From Castor canadensis (taxonomy: Eukaryota > Chordata > Mammalia > Rodentia > Castoridae): a stretch of 64,000 nucleotides of DNA. Below the pieces are notes generated by a model. That model did not search any database. It was not told the origin of the DNA and saw only the letters and a program-made list of their open reading frames with translations. Within the stretch, counting starts at the first letter, position 1. Every line of letters begins with the position of its first letter. The position numbers and the translations under genes were made by a program. The stretch lies in the NCBI RefSeq assembly GCF_047511655.1, contig NC_133400.1:315001-379000 (forward strand), read 5' to 3'. This document shows, one piece after another, positions 25,690-36,175 of the stretch.

Positions 25690-25912
25690 AAGCCGGACTC
25701 TGGTGGCTCACGCCTGTAATCCTAGCTACTCAGGAGGCTGACATAGGGAGGATTGCGGTTCAAAGCCAACCCCGGGCAAATAGTTCATGAGACCCTATCT
25801 TGAAAAAACCCATCACACATGCAAAAAAAAGGGCTGGTGGCGTGGCTCAAGGTGAAGGCCCTGAGCTCAAACCCCAGTACCACATACACACACACAAAAG
25901 AAGAAAAAGAAA
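25690..25912 (+). repeat. Dimeric B1-ID SINE, sense, full length
   Basis: 'tggctcacgcctgtaatcct' starts the left part, 'aaaaaaagggctggtggc' the junction, and 'gctcaaaccccagtaccac' the ID end, followed by an (AC)n/A-rich tail. Confidence 0.88.
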
Positions 25913-26024
25913 GAAATGACTGAAAAATAAAAATAACATTTAAAATATTATTTAGCTTGATTTGAGATCAAATCTATGACACTAATGACCACAGGTGACA
26001 CAAGGGAATGCTGACACGGTGCTT

Positions 26025-26098
26025 TCACCCCATGCTAGGGCCTATGCATGCTAGGCAAGTGCTCTACCACTGAGCCATGGCCCAGCCCTCATTTAGGG
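26025..26098 (-). repeat. ID SINE fragment, antisense
   Basis: 'gcatgctaggcaagtgctct' with 'ccactgagccatggcccagc' marks an inverted ID unit. Confidence 0.75.
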
Positions 26099-27477
26099 AG
26101 TCAGAGGCACCCAGAGGCCCAGAAGTGAAAGACATGTCTTTGCGTCATATGCAAAGAATACTCCCTGATTGTGTCTGATGCTACTGTGCAGCTGTTGCAG
26201 GATGATTGATTATGCCAGGAGGACAGAACATTTTGAGCTCAGCGAGACCAACACAGCCCCCGTCCTCCTGCCACAGAGGCCGGCAGTGGGCTGCTTTAAG
26301 TTCCCTCCAGTCACTAGCTCATTGATTCTACAAACCTTTCCTAGTGTGGAAATAACAGTGGCAGGACAAGGGCCCCACTTTCGGCTGGGCAGGGAGGCAG
26401 ACAAGTGAGCAGAAAATTCCAGAATAAATGAGAACCACTCGACCCTCACTTTGCCCACCCCCAGGAAGGCTTCCTGGAGGAAGGGACAAATTAGCCAAGT
26501 CCTGTGGGCAGGGAGGACAGCTCCAGAAGGAACTGAGGAAGGACATCCTAGACAGACAGAGAACAGCAGAGGAATAGAGGGGAGGCCGGAAGCCTAAGGA
26601 CAACAGAAAAGGGGTCACTGATTTGAGACAGAGTCTTGACTTCCTAACTGCAGGGGACAGTTCTCCCACCCTCTAGAATCTGTGGGTGACCTCAATGTTC
26701 CCTTCCCCACACGGCTGTGTCAAATCTCCAGCTGGGCCCTGCACACTCTGGACACCTAGGGTCTGGGAACACCAGACTATACAGCACCTCTCTGGCTGGC
26801 AGCTGTACCTCCCTCGGTGCTGGCTCCACCCAGCCACCTGCCTCTCCTCCCAGACACTCCCCAGGAAGTGAAAATGCCATGTCTGGCCTGTGCTCTTTGG
26901 ATGTAGAGAGAAGAGGGGAATGGGGAGGGGAGGATTGGAAAGAAAGGAAGACAGGTAGAAAGGGAGGGGACAGAAGGTGAAAACTTTGTGCTGGGGCCTC
27001 TTCTCCCTCCCCTCTTTCTCTTTCCCCCATCTTTTACTCCTGCCCTCCCTGCTCAGAATGGAAACCTCTTTCTTCTGCTGCCAGTTTCCTGTGAGCATCA
27101 CTAAGATGGCCTCACAGATGGGTGTGGATATGCCATTTCTCACCTAGAGTGCTGGACACCTTGGGCTGCTAGGTAGCACAATTTCACAACATCAGATCTT
27201 AGAGACTGAGCATAAGCCTTCCTTATTCTCTTATTACTCATTTCAGCTGTGAAAATATAACATATATAATGAAAAGTACATAAGACATAGATGTAAATCC
27301 ACATTGAAACTTGAACACAAATACTCATTATCATCCCCAAGTGCAAACAGCTCAGGTGTCACAGATGCAGCAGTACAAAGTACGGCCCATCCTGCAGTGG
27401 AGCCTCATTCAGCCATGGCAGTCATTCAATGGAGGTACCAAGGCATGCTTGCCACAACCCCATGGGATGGCACCGGG

Positions 27478-27605
27478 CAGGGGTTATTTGTGTTTTTGAG
27501 AGAGTCTCCCTATGTGGTCCATGCTGGGCTTGAACTCGCCATCTTCCTGTCTCAGCCTCCTGAGTGCTGGGATTGCAAGCTCAAGCCATCACTCCCAGTC
27601 CATTT
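27478..27605 (-). repeat. B1-like SINE, antisense
   Basis: 'gagagagtctccctatgtgg' through 'cctcctgagtgctgggattg'. Confidence 0.8.
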
Positions 27606-27614
27606 GGAATATTT

Positions 27615-27835
27615 CGGGGGTTTTATTGACAGCACTGAGGTTTGAACTTGGTCTCACACTTGCTAGGCAATTGCTCTTAACAGCTTGAGCCACTCCGACA
27701 GCCATTTTTTGTGATGGGTTTTTTTGAGATAGCGTCTTGCAAACTATTTTTCTGGGGCTGACTCTGAACCATGATCTTCTGATCTCTGCCTTCTGAATAG
27801 CTAGGATTACAAGCATAAGCCATAGGCACCCAGGT
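27615..27835 (-). repeat. Dimeric B1-ID SINE, antisense
   Basis: Inverted ID ('cactgaggtttgaacttgg') joined to inverted B1 ('gaatagctaggattacaagc'). Confidence 0.82.
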
Positions 27836-28737
27836 ATTTGGGTTATTTCTAATTATTTGCTGCCACAAAGCACGCTCCCTGAGAGAACTCTAGTCACCTA
27901 CACACCTGCTAATGTAATAAAGCAAAGTCCAGGAAGTATGATTTCTGGCCAAGGTCACACGCACTGCACAGTGGGACCAGGAACACAGCCCTATTGTCCT
28001 CCAAAGGCACTGTGCTCCCTGAAAAGCATGAATTACTCAGGGTGGCGAGGATTTCAATGCTCCAACCCCTTCCCTGGTTGATGAAGAGCCTGAGGCTGTA
28101 AGCCAGGCAGCCCATATGGGACAGGGAGCTGGGGAATCAGTCCCTCTGGAGTTACAGAAATCCACAGCCCAACTCCCTCTCCTTTCTGGGCCAATTTGTC
28201 CCCACAGAATTCTTCACAGGTGCAGTGGGTCCCCTCACAAATTCATTTTTCCCAGTACTGGTCAAGTCCAGTTTGTCTTCTGGACCCTCCCAGGGTGTGT
28301 GGAAAGGAATACCCTAAATTCCAAATGCCCTCTAATTTCAATCTTGTAACCCTTTGAATACATCCCCCTTCCTAAACCAAGGCGGGCAGACATTTTCCAA
28401 CATCAGCACCTTGGCCCATGCCAAGTCATGAGGTTCTTTTGGAGTGCAGTGTGCTCCTCATGGGCCACACTGTGCCTTTTACCTTGAGGGTCTGCTAGAC
28501 TTAGGTCTAGTTACAGATCTAGCAGCAGAGTGGGACCAGAGGGGCAGCACGCTCAGCTTGGCAGCACCTCATGGGAGGCCAATGTGATTTCCCAGACAGA
28601 GCAGGGAGGCTCTGCCTGGGAGGTGGCAAAGGTGCCACTGAGAGTGGCAAAGGAAGACTTGTAAGGAAGCCTCAGAACTTAGGGACTCAGTGTGCCCTGT
28701 CCACCAGAGTCTTCCTATGTGTCCCCGTCCCCAGATA

Positions 28738-28848
28738 AGGCTAGAGGAGTGGCTCAAGTGGTAGAATGCCTGCCTAGTAAGCATGAGGCCCTGGTGAGTT
28801 CAAATCCCAGTACTGTCAAATAAATAAATAAATAAATAAAAATAAGAC
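28738..28848 (+). repeat. ID SINE, sense, with (AAAT)n tail
   Basis: 'gagtggctcaagtggtagaa', 'gcctgcctagtaagcatga' and a clean (AAAT)n tail. It lacks the B1 half. Confidence 0.85.
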
Positions 28849-28964
28849 CCTATTCTTTCCTACTCGTAAGATGAGATTCTGAGTTTCACTTCCAGCAACA
28901 ACTGTCCTAGGTTACAGGAGGTAAGGTCTCCTCAGGGCACACCTGGAAGGTCATTCCTGAGACT

Positions 28965-29285
28965 TTTTTTTTTTTTTGGTGGTACTAGAGTTTGAACTCA
29001 GGACCTCAAGCTTGAGAGGCAGGTGCTCTACCACTTGAGCCACTGCACCAGTCTTTTCTGCTTTAGTTATTTTTCAGATAGGGGCTCTTGTTTTGTCTAG
29101 GGTCAGCCTTGGATTGAGATCCAGATCCTCCCACCTAAGGCCTCCCTCATAGCTGGGACCACAGACAGGAACCACTCCATCTGTCTGCCTTACTGATTGA
29201 GATGGGTTCTCACTAACATTTTTGCCCCGGGATGCCATCTTTGGTCCTCTTGATTTCTGCCTCCCTTGTAGCTGGGAGCACTGGT
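28965..29285 (-). repeat. Dimeric B1-ID SINE plus further B1 unit, antisense
   Basis: A poly-T run with 'ggtggtactagagtttgaac', then two B1-like halves ending 'tgtagctgggagcactgg'. Confidence 0.75.
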
Positions 29286-29466
29286 TTTCCAAAAATGATC
29301 TGAAGTATCCCATACCGAGTCAGGAACAGTCAGTGCAGTCATCCTCATTGCCATATTATGCTGGAAATAGTCATTAGTGTCTGTGAATCTGAGCAGATCA
29401 GAGTGAATTCCAGAAGTACCAGACACAATTCAGAAAGCTCCACCCTTAAAATTCTGTTCCTCTAAG

Positions 29467-29685
29467 CTGTGCGTGGTGGTGCCTGCCTGTCATCCCGGTT
29501 ACTCAGGAGGCAGAGGTAGGAGGATCATGAGATCTAGACCAGCCTGGGCAAGGTTAGGGAGGCCCTATCTCAAAAATTAGAAAAAAACAAAGGGCTGTGG
29601 GTATGGCTGAAGTGGTAGAGTGAATGCCTTGCAAGTGCGAGGCCTTGGGTTCAACCCCCAGTATGGCAAACAACAACAAGAAAAG
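29467..29685 (+). repeat. Dimeric B1-ID SINE, sense
   Basis: 'gtggtggtgcctgcctgtca' is the left start; 'gaagtggtagagtgaatgcc' and a CAA-rich tail form the ID half. Confidence 0.85.
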
Positions 29686-29727
29686 CCCCTGTTTCTCTAG
29701 AAACTCTCCCTGTACCAAAATTTCTGT

Positions 29728-30000
29728 CTTAGTCACCTCGAATCGCTGTAATAAAGTACCTCAGACTGAGTGTTTTAAACAGTAAGTGTTTGTTTCCCAC
29801 AGTTCTGGAGGCTGGGAAGCTTGAGATGAAGGTGCTAGTGAGGACCCAATGCCTGGTTTGCTTCCTGTGTCGTCACAAGGTGGATTCTCATCCCTTTCAT
29901 TGGGGCTCCACTCTCACCACCTCCTAATACCATGGCACTGGGAATTAGGATTTTGACATATGAATTTTGAGGGGGACACAAATATCCAGTCCAGAACAGA
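29728..30000 (-). mobile_element. MaLR MLT1-type solo LTR fossil
   Basis: Read on the + strand it gives 'cacagttctggaggctggga', 'cacctcctaataccatggca' and 'atatgaattttgaggggg', the inverted MLT1 LTR. It is ancient, broken and without an internal region. Confidence 0.7.
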
Positions 30001-30004
30001 TGGT

Positions 30005-30265
30005 GAGTCATATCTCAACAAAGCTGTTACAACAGCGACTGATACAGCCGTAATGTCCACCGATGGTCGAATGGGTAATAAGTCATGGTATATCCATACA
30101 ATGGAATACAATACAACAGTGCAAAGGAGCTGTTGACGTGAAACAGAGTGGATGGACGTCAAAACCGACATGTGAGAGGAGCAAAGCCAGGCAAAAAAGA
30201 GGGTCCTGTTTATTAGTCTGTTTATGTGATGTTTCAGAATAAGTGAAATGTAAGAAACATTTGGC
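30005..30265 (+). mobile_element. Old L1 (LINE) 3' fragment
   Basis: 'catggtatatccatacaatg' followed by 'gaatacaatacaacagtgc' and 'caaagccaggcaaaaaagag' is the widely shared L1M 3' segment. It is truncated and eroded. Confidence 0.6.
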
Positions 30266-30714
30266 TCACAGGACATTTTATTCAAGGTGGAATAATCCAT
30301 GCCCTATTCACTGAAAACAGTGACCTCTGAAAACAGAGCACAAATAAGACGGGAATAGCTAACAGACTTAGAGTTTCTGTGTTGTAGGCTCCAGAAGTTT
30401 GCAAGTAAGAAACACTCAAACAAGACAAAGAAGTGAACCGAGCAACCAGGCAGGGCTGTGGCTGCTTGATTAGCACTTGCTCCTGTGTCCAAGTAGTTCT
30501 TTCTCTATCATTTCGGAGTCTTTACGGGGAAATAAGGGATGACCATTGCTTTATAGAAGTTATGGGAGGCAGGTGTTAAGTCTAGGGGCCCAGAGGAAGT
30601 TTCTGGGGGGCTTGAACCATTTTATATCTGTCATTCATGCAGGGCTTACAGGATGTGTGAAAAAGTGAAATTACTGAAGCTGAACTTCAAGAGAGTTTAC
30701 TTTTTTTTTTTTTA

Positions 30715-31873
30715 GTGATGAAATCAGAGTTTTGGTCCAGGCCCTAACTCTGGCCACTCTCCCCTATAAGCCATGTCTCTTTATAGAGACATGGTGAAGG
30801 GCAAAGAAAGGAAATTTATTAGTTGACCCAGGATGTGCATGGGAAAAGGCACAGCAAGCACTCAGCCCATCTTTAGCATCTTTGAGGTACAGACATGAGC
30901 TTTCGCTTTAAATACACAAAGCATTAGGGCAGAAGACAAAAGGCATTTAAGGGGAGCAATGACAGAGATGACTCCATTTTGGATGAGAGAGGCACTTTAG
31001 AAGCAGACATGTAAAAAGGTGTGGGAAACAACTGGCTTCTCAGGGAAATAAGCCTCACGCCAAAGGCACAAGATGCAGCTGCACAGTGTGGGTAGTGGGA
31101 TCCAAGGCCAGAATGAGCTGACCAGACTTTCAAGGCCAGGACAAGCTGACCAGACCTTCTGGAATGTCCAGTTCCATAACAAGAGGGGTGGACAGGTGGC
31201 TGAGTTCAGCGAGAAGCTGACCTCAACCAATTGAGGTGCCAACCAATCACGAATATAATTTCAAGGTAGAATAGTTGGACTGAAGCCAGGTAGCGCCCTG
31301 TATCACTCCTAGACTTTAGCTTTCCAAAACCCCTCCCGCACTAGGGAGCTTTTGCTATCCTTTCAATAAACTGTGCTTGCTTTACTCTTAACTCCTGGTC
31401 TGGAGTCTTCAACCATCGACTATGCAAGGACTCCAACTTGGGATCTACAATTCAGTTTCAGTATGAATAGTTAAACATAGTCACAGGTGAGGCCTTGTTC
31501 TTTGAGGTTCAGAAAAGTTATCACTGTCATCATTGTTATCTCTGTATCACTTAAGGGGACCAAGCTGGTTCCCAAGACATGATTACTCCTGCCTCATCAT
31601 TACAGGTATCTATCCTCATTGGGGGAGTGGTCTGTCCTACAAGATTCTGCTATCCCTTTGGGGAAGTTTCAGTCCCTAGTCACACAGAAGTTATCAGTCT
31701 GTCCTGTCCTTCCTTGACTCCAAGGTAGCTGCAGGAGAGGATGTCTCAGAGCAAAGGACAATGATCCACAATGGAGATGAAGACGCCAACCTTTTCTCCT
31801 GCTTTTAGTTAATTCATTGGACCAAGTAAAGAGTCAGTGCTTTACAGAAAAAGCTGTTTTAGCAGCTCTTACA
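30715..31873 (-). mobile_element. Unclassified ERV LTR (copy B), split by a younger LTR
   Basis: Its flanking halves (30715-30959 and about 31460-31873) align in order with the copy at 37.8-38.3 kb. Shared blocks include 'cccatctttagcatctttg', 'gaagttatcagtctgtcc' and 'tctcctgcttttagttaatt'. The minus-strand 5' end reads TGTAAGAGCTGCTAAAAC. A TTTATT (AATAAA on minus) lies near 30.82 kb. It is a broken fossil older than the element inside it. Confidence 0.6.
30960..31460 (+). mobile_element. ERV1-like solo LTR nested in LTR copy B
   Basis: Paired CCAAT elements ('caaccaattgagg', 'caaccaatcacg'), an AATAAA at about 31364 and a U5-like end 'tggtctggagtcttcaacc' follow gammaretroviral LTR order. 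It interrupts the older LTR, so it inserted later. No internal region is seen; the exact termini are uncertain. Confidence 0.55.
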
Positions 31874-31925
31874 ATACTGGGGTTTGAACTCAGGGTCTTG
31901 CACCTGCTAGACAGAGCTTGACATT
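31874..31925 (-). repeat. ID SINE fragment, antisense, abutting LTR copy B
   Basis: 'actggggtttgaactcaggg' and 'cacctgctagacagagctt'. It begins exactly where the LTR terminus ends. Confidence 0.7.
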
Positions 31926-32384
31926 TGTTTCTCTGGGACATGAGTCATGGGTTGATTCTGGGAAAATCAGTAAATGAGGACCAAAGGCTGGAAGTACCCT
32001 CTCTAGATGTCGAGCAAGAAGAAGTGGCTGCCAGGGTTAGGATGTACTTTGTGAGTTTTCAAATAAGGAAGGGCAAAGACTCAAACACCTGTGCCTTTTC
32101 CTGGGACCTGTAGATACAACTGACCTCCATGAGAGAGATGGAGGCAGAAGCCAAGGGGCCAGCTGCCAGAGGCCTCACAGCAGGCTATGCCCTGCAGTGT
32201 GCCATTGAAGAAGTCTGAAGAACAGACACAGCAGGTGTGAGCTCTGGGTTTGGTTCTGCCCCAGAGCCACATCTGCTTCTAGTGAGGACCAGAGCAGTCT
32301 TGTGCTCAGATTGACCAGCCTGTGCTGGTCCATCTGTCCCCCATCCATACACAAGCTTCAGTCACCTTTCAGTCTCTCTCTTTC

Positions 32385-32490
32385 TCCCACTCCTCGGTGG
32401 AGACAGGGACTCACTATGTAGCCCAGGCTCCTCCAGCCTCAGCCTCCTCAGTACTAGGATTACAGGCATGAGATACTGTACCTCACCATC
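32385..32490 (-). repeat. B1-like SINE, antisense
   Basis: 'gagacagggactcactatgt' through 'tactaggattacaggcatga'. Confidence 0.8.
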
Positions 32491-32861
32491 TCACTTGCAC
32501 ATCATTTACTTATTTCTCTCCCCACCAGGAGCCCTGGCAGTCCAGGAAGAGTGTGATTGCTCCCACCACGCCTAGGGCTGAAGCAGTGCTGTACTCTGTA
32601 GTTATTCAATGAACGTTTGCTGCATAAGGCTCTGCAGCTGTCCAGGGCCAGGTGCAGTTCTGCTCCCTCCTCTCTCTCACACAAGGGGTGCCCGGAAGGG
32701 TAGGGGAAGGAGGAGGCCCCTCCAGGACAAGGGGGAGAGGCTTCCCTTGGGTCAGCTTTGCAGATTGGAAATTTTTCTAGACTACATTTGTTAACGGCTA
32801 AAGATGACTGCTACCAAATTTTCCCTAGGGTGAGAAGTTAGTTAAAAGGATGAATGAGGAG

Positions 32862-33125
32862 CCAGTGCTGGTGGCTCACACCTGTAATCCTAGCTACTCA
32901 GGAGGCTCGAGGTTCAAAGCCAGTCTGGGCAAATAGTTTGTGAGACCCTATCTCAAAAAAAAAAAAAAAAATCACTAAAAAGGACTAGTGGAGTGGCTCA
33001 AGGTGTAGGTCCTGAGTTCAATCCCCAATACCACAGGAAAAAAAAAAGATAAAAGAAGAGTGCTCGCTTTGCAAGCATGAAGCCCTGAGTTCAAACCCCA
33101 GTCCTACCAAAAAAAAGGAAAAAAA
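32862..33125 (+). repeat. B1-ID SINE with an additional ID-like 3' unit, sense
   Basis: The left B1 ('gtggctcacacctgtaatcc') and ID half ('gagtggctcaaggtgtaggt') are followed by a second ID 3' segment ('gctttgcaagcatgaagccc'). It is either a trimeric SINE or a tail-to-head insertion. Confidence 0.78.
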
Positions 33126-33829
33126 GCCCATTGCTCCAGGAAGGATCCCCACCCCTTCTTCTGTACCCTACCCCTCTCTCTGCACCCCACCCTCACCCCA
33201 AACAACCTCATCCGCCCAAAACCCAGTCTCTGCCTGTCAACTCTCTCTGCTCAGGGATCTGTTGTGCCCAGGGCAGGAGCAATCAGGTGCACCCCGGCTC
33301 TCACCTCTAAGCTCCACTCTTCTGCAAGTGAACCCGTCTCTGACGCCTACAAAGCCAGCAGTAGAGCTGGCTAGCAGCACTGGATGAGCACAAGGGTTCA
33401 GAGTTCACAGCGACCATTTCTGCTGCCCACTCCATCCCACAGGCTCTTGCCCCACTGCCTGTCCTTCCCTTGCTCAGAGTCTTCTCTTCGTGGTTGGCAC
33501 TAGCTGTTCCCAAACCCAGGGCCCAATCTTATCTGATCTGCTGATCCTCCTCCCTCCCTTTTCTCCTTGGCATTGGTGCTCAAACACACTTCTGTCTTTC
33601 GTCTGTTTTCTCTCTCTCTGGGAAGACACTCCTTGAGGCTTATATGGCTTGTTCTCTGCTGTGTCCATTGCAGGGCCAGGCACAGGGGAACACCACAGAC
33701 ACCTGTTGAATAAAGAATGGAGTTCTCTTCTTCCTGGGAGTCTTCTGGGAGTGCCTCAGACAGCAATCCTCCTTGCCACCTCTGGCCTTCCACTCAACTG
33801 GGATCACGGTCATGGACCACCATGTCCAG

Positions 33830-33940
33830 CTTATTGAGATGAGGTCTTGCTAATTTTGCTCAGGGTTGACTTTCCAGTCTCCCAATCTCTACCTCTGAAG
33901 TAGCTGCTATTACAAGCATGAGTCACTGCTCCCAGCCTCA
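33830..33940 (-). repeat. B1-like SINE, antisense
   Basis: 'gagatgaggtcttgctaatt' to 'attacaagcatgagtcactg'. Confidence 0.75.
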
Positions 33941-33969
33941 TGCAGTTACTTTTTAAAAAAATGAGGAGG

Positions 33970-34082
33970 TGAACACTGGTGGCTCAGCCTTATAATCCTA
34001 GCTACTCAGGAAGCAGAGATCAGGAGGATCAAGGTTCAAAGCCAGCCCCAGGCAAATATGCATGGACCCCTATCTCTCACTG
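33970..34082 (+). repeat. B1-like left half of the dimeric SINE, sense
   Basis: 'tataatcctagctactcagg' and 'ggttcaaagccagccccagg'. The ID half is missing. Confidence 0.78.
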
Positions 34083-34139
34083 CAACAGCATTGAAGAAAA
34101 CAAGATTCTTTTGTGTGTTTGTTGGCATCTATCTGCCTA

Positions 34140-35012
34140 GAGAGTGAAACTGGCTGTGATACAGGGAATGCCAGCTAGTCCTTATACAGCAGGGAAGAGA
34201 GAGAAAAGCCCTTCTGAGCTTTCTTTCCTGTTACAGTGTTCTCGTTTCTTTGTAACTTGGGTTAGGTTGAGAGCAGGCGAAAGAAAAGAAACAAAACAGA
34301 GAGGGAAAGGAAGAAAAGAGAGGTTGAAGAGAGGGGATTGGGAGTAGGGTGTGGGATCAGAGTCTAGGAGTCAGCCTGGGACCAGCTGCCGCTCCCCACT
34401 GCTTCCCAGGTTACATGAGGAGATACCCTGTTTCAGCACCAAAATGTTAGGTTCAAGAGCACCGAGAAAAGAAAAACGGAGAGTGGTGGCTCAACAGCAA
34501 CATAGGTTTATTTGAGAGCAAAACCCTACAGAGGGGGACAGCAGCCAAAACCAGAGCCTGAACTCCACTCACAAACCATGGCAGTTACAGGTTAATGGGG
34601 GTGCCTGCATGCTACTCTGGGTGGGGAGAAATTCTTTGAAATTCTTTGGGTTAGCAGCTCTGGGATTAGCTGTTGCTAGGATAGCAGTTCTTCAATTAAG
34701 CTACCTTTTATTTTTTGGCAGTGCTCAGGTTTGAACTCAAGGCCTCATGCCTGAGCCACTCTTACTGCTTGAGCCACTCCGCCAGCTCTTTTTTGTGTTG
34801 GGTATTTTCAAGATACCTGGGCTGGCTTCAAGCCAGGATCTTCCTGATCTCTGCCTCCTGAGTAGCTAGGATTACAGGCGTGAGCCACAGGTGCTCTGCT
34901 AAACCACATTCTTGCCAAACAGGATACCTGTGCTGCTGGGGGCTGTGTGGGCATTTTTCCACTATGACTTGTGACACACTGCAGGCATCTAAGATGGCGG
35001 GGGTCATGCTAA
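34140..35012 (-). mobile_element. ERVK/IAP-like LTR with primer-binding site and leader remnant
   Basis: The LTR spans about 34447-35012 with inverted termini TGTTAG and CTAACA. On the minus strand it opens TGTTAGCATGACCC and has AATAAA near 34.51 kb. Directly after the LTR, at about 34430-34446, lies TGGTGCTGAAACAGGG, close to the tRNA-Phe primer-binding site used by IAP-like betaretroviral elements. A purine-rich leader-like stretch continues to roughly 34.14 kb. No gag, pol or env is recognised; the element is a broken fragment. A dimeric SINE sits inside the LTR. Confidence 0.6.
34705..34893 (-). repeat. Dimeric B1-ID SINE inserted in the ERVK-like LTR, antisense
   Basis: 'ggtttgaactcaaggcctca' (ID) and 'ctgagtagctaggattacag' (B1). 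LTR sequence resumes on both sides, so the SINE is younger. Confidence 0.85.
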
Positions 35013-35329
35013 CAGTGAGGATAAATTGTATCCACTACTTACCACAAATATCTTTTTTAAACCCTATAAAAATTGTGGCTCTAGGATGACAAAGATGTGA
35101 TACTCTCTTCTGACCGGGACAAGACATTGGAAGGGTCCAGGATTGACCCCTTACAAGCCAGCCTCTTCCTCCCCTTTGCCCTTGAGCAGGTAGCATTTTT
35201 GTCGCAGGAAAACCACGTCAAGCTTTTGGAAATCAAACATACCCAACCATTTCTAAAATGCACGTAGGCTTGCTCAGAAGTGAATCTGTCTCAATGGTTA
35301 CCCGATCCCTTTCTTGCCCCTCCCCCCAG

Positions 35330-35400
35330 CAGAAATAGTGGGCGGGGAAGTGGGCGGGGCACAAGGAGATGTAGTCCTCTGACCCAGGCCCAGCCAACCT
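35330..35400 (+). promoter_or_regulatory. SULT5A1: Candidate SULT5A1 promoter (paired GC boxes)
   Basis: GTGGGCGGGG and GTGGGCGGGGC lie 12 bp apart, just upstream of a candidate non-coding exon. No TATA box is obvious. It is inferred from motifs and position only. Confidence 0.4.
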
Positions 35401-35485
35401 CAGGGTGGAGCCTCTTTTGAATTGCCCAAGTGGTGGGTGAGCCTGGCTGTGGTGAACAGCCAGGCACAGAGAGAAGGACCTTGTG
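35395..35485 (+). other. SULT5A1: Candidate SULT5A1 non-coding first exon
   Basis: It ends at a strong donor (CTTGTG then GTGAGTAG). The coding exon has its own acceptor at 35996, so an upstream leader exon is expected. The 5' edge is a guess. Confidence 0.38.
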
Positions 35486-35996
35486 GTGAGTAGGGAGAAC
35501 AGAAGGAGACAGGGGGTGGGACTGGTGGCAAGGGGTGGGCTGCTCCCAGACCCAGCCACATCACTGCATTCCTGCCAGCCCAGGCTGGGCTGCAGCTGCA
35601 CAAAGAAAGTTTCTGCCTGGTAGGTCGGGTCTCTGGGCAAAATTTAGCAAGCTTACTACCCCTGTCTTCTGGGACTGAGACGGAGTTTGCAAGGGAATAT
35701 TCACAACATGTAACGCCCACCAAAATTTGCTGCTCAAGTGCAGCCCAGCAAGTGGCCTTAGGCGGCTGATAGTTCTGCTGACCACAGGGTACCAAGCACT
35801 TGCCTCCCAGAGTGCCAGAGCCCAGAGCAGTCTCCCCTGAGGGACTGCAGCCTTCCCTGGCCTAAGTGACCAGGTCATTGAGGTGGCACCTGAAGAAAAT
35901 GGCCAGCATGGTGACATGGTGAGATGTCTGTGCCTGCTAGAGCCAGCCTGGGCCCCTGGTCAGGCAGGTGAGGGTAACTGATCCCCTTGCCTGCAG

Positions 35997-36033
35997 GAAC
36001 CTCAGACCATGTTCTGCCCCGCCAGCGTCCAGT
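35997..36033 (+). other. SULT5A1: SULT5A1 5'UTR part of coding exon 1
   Basis: A CTTGCCTGCAG acceptor ends at 35996, leaving a 37-nt leader. It contains one out-of-frame upstream ATG. Confidence 0.55.
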
Positions 36034-36175
36034 ATGAGCAATCACAGGGACGTCGTTGAGGTCTTCGATGGTATCCGCTTTCCTGGGTTCATGCACACCA
36101 CAGAGTCCCTGAAGGCGGCTTGTTCCTTTGAGTTCCAGGACACAGATGTCCTCCTGGTGACGTTCCCCAAATCAG
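36034..36175 (+). CDS. SULT5A1: SULT5A1 coding exon 1
   Basis: MSNHRDVVEVFDGIRFPGF through VTFPKS plus one base, donor GTGAGA. The ATG at 36034 is chosen because the nearest upstream ATG in the exon is out of frame and the in-frame one at 35968 lies before the acceptor. Confidence 0.88.

Noticed and set aside
35968-36033. In-frame upstream ATG extending SULT5A1 by 22 residues
   Set aside because: It lies before the splice acceptor at 35996, so it would be intronic. The normal SULT N-terminus length fits the ATG at 36034.
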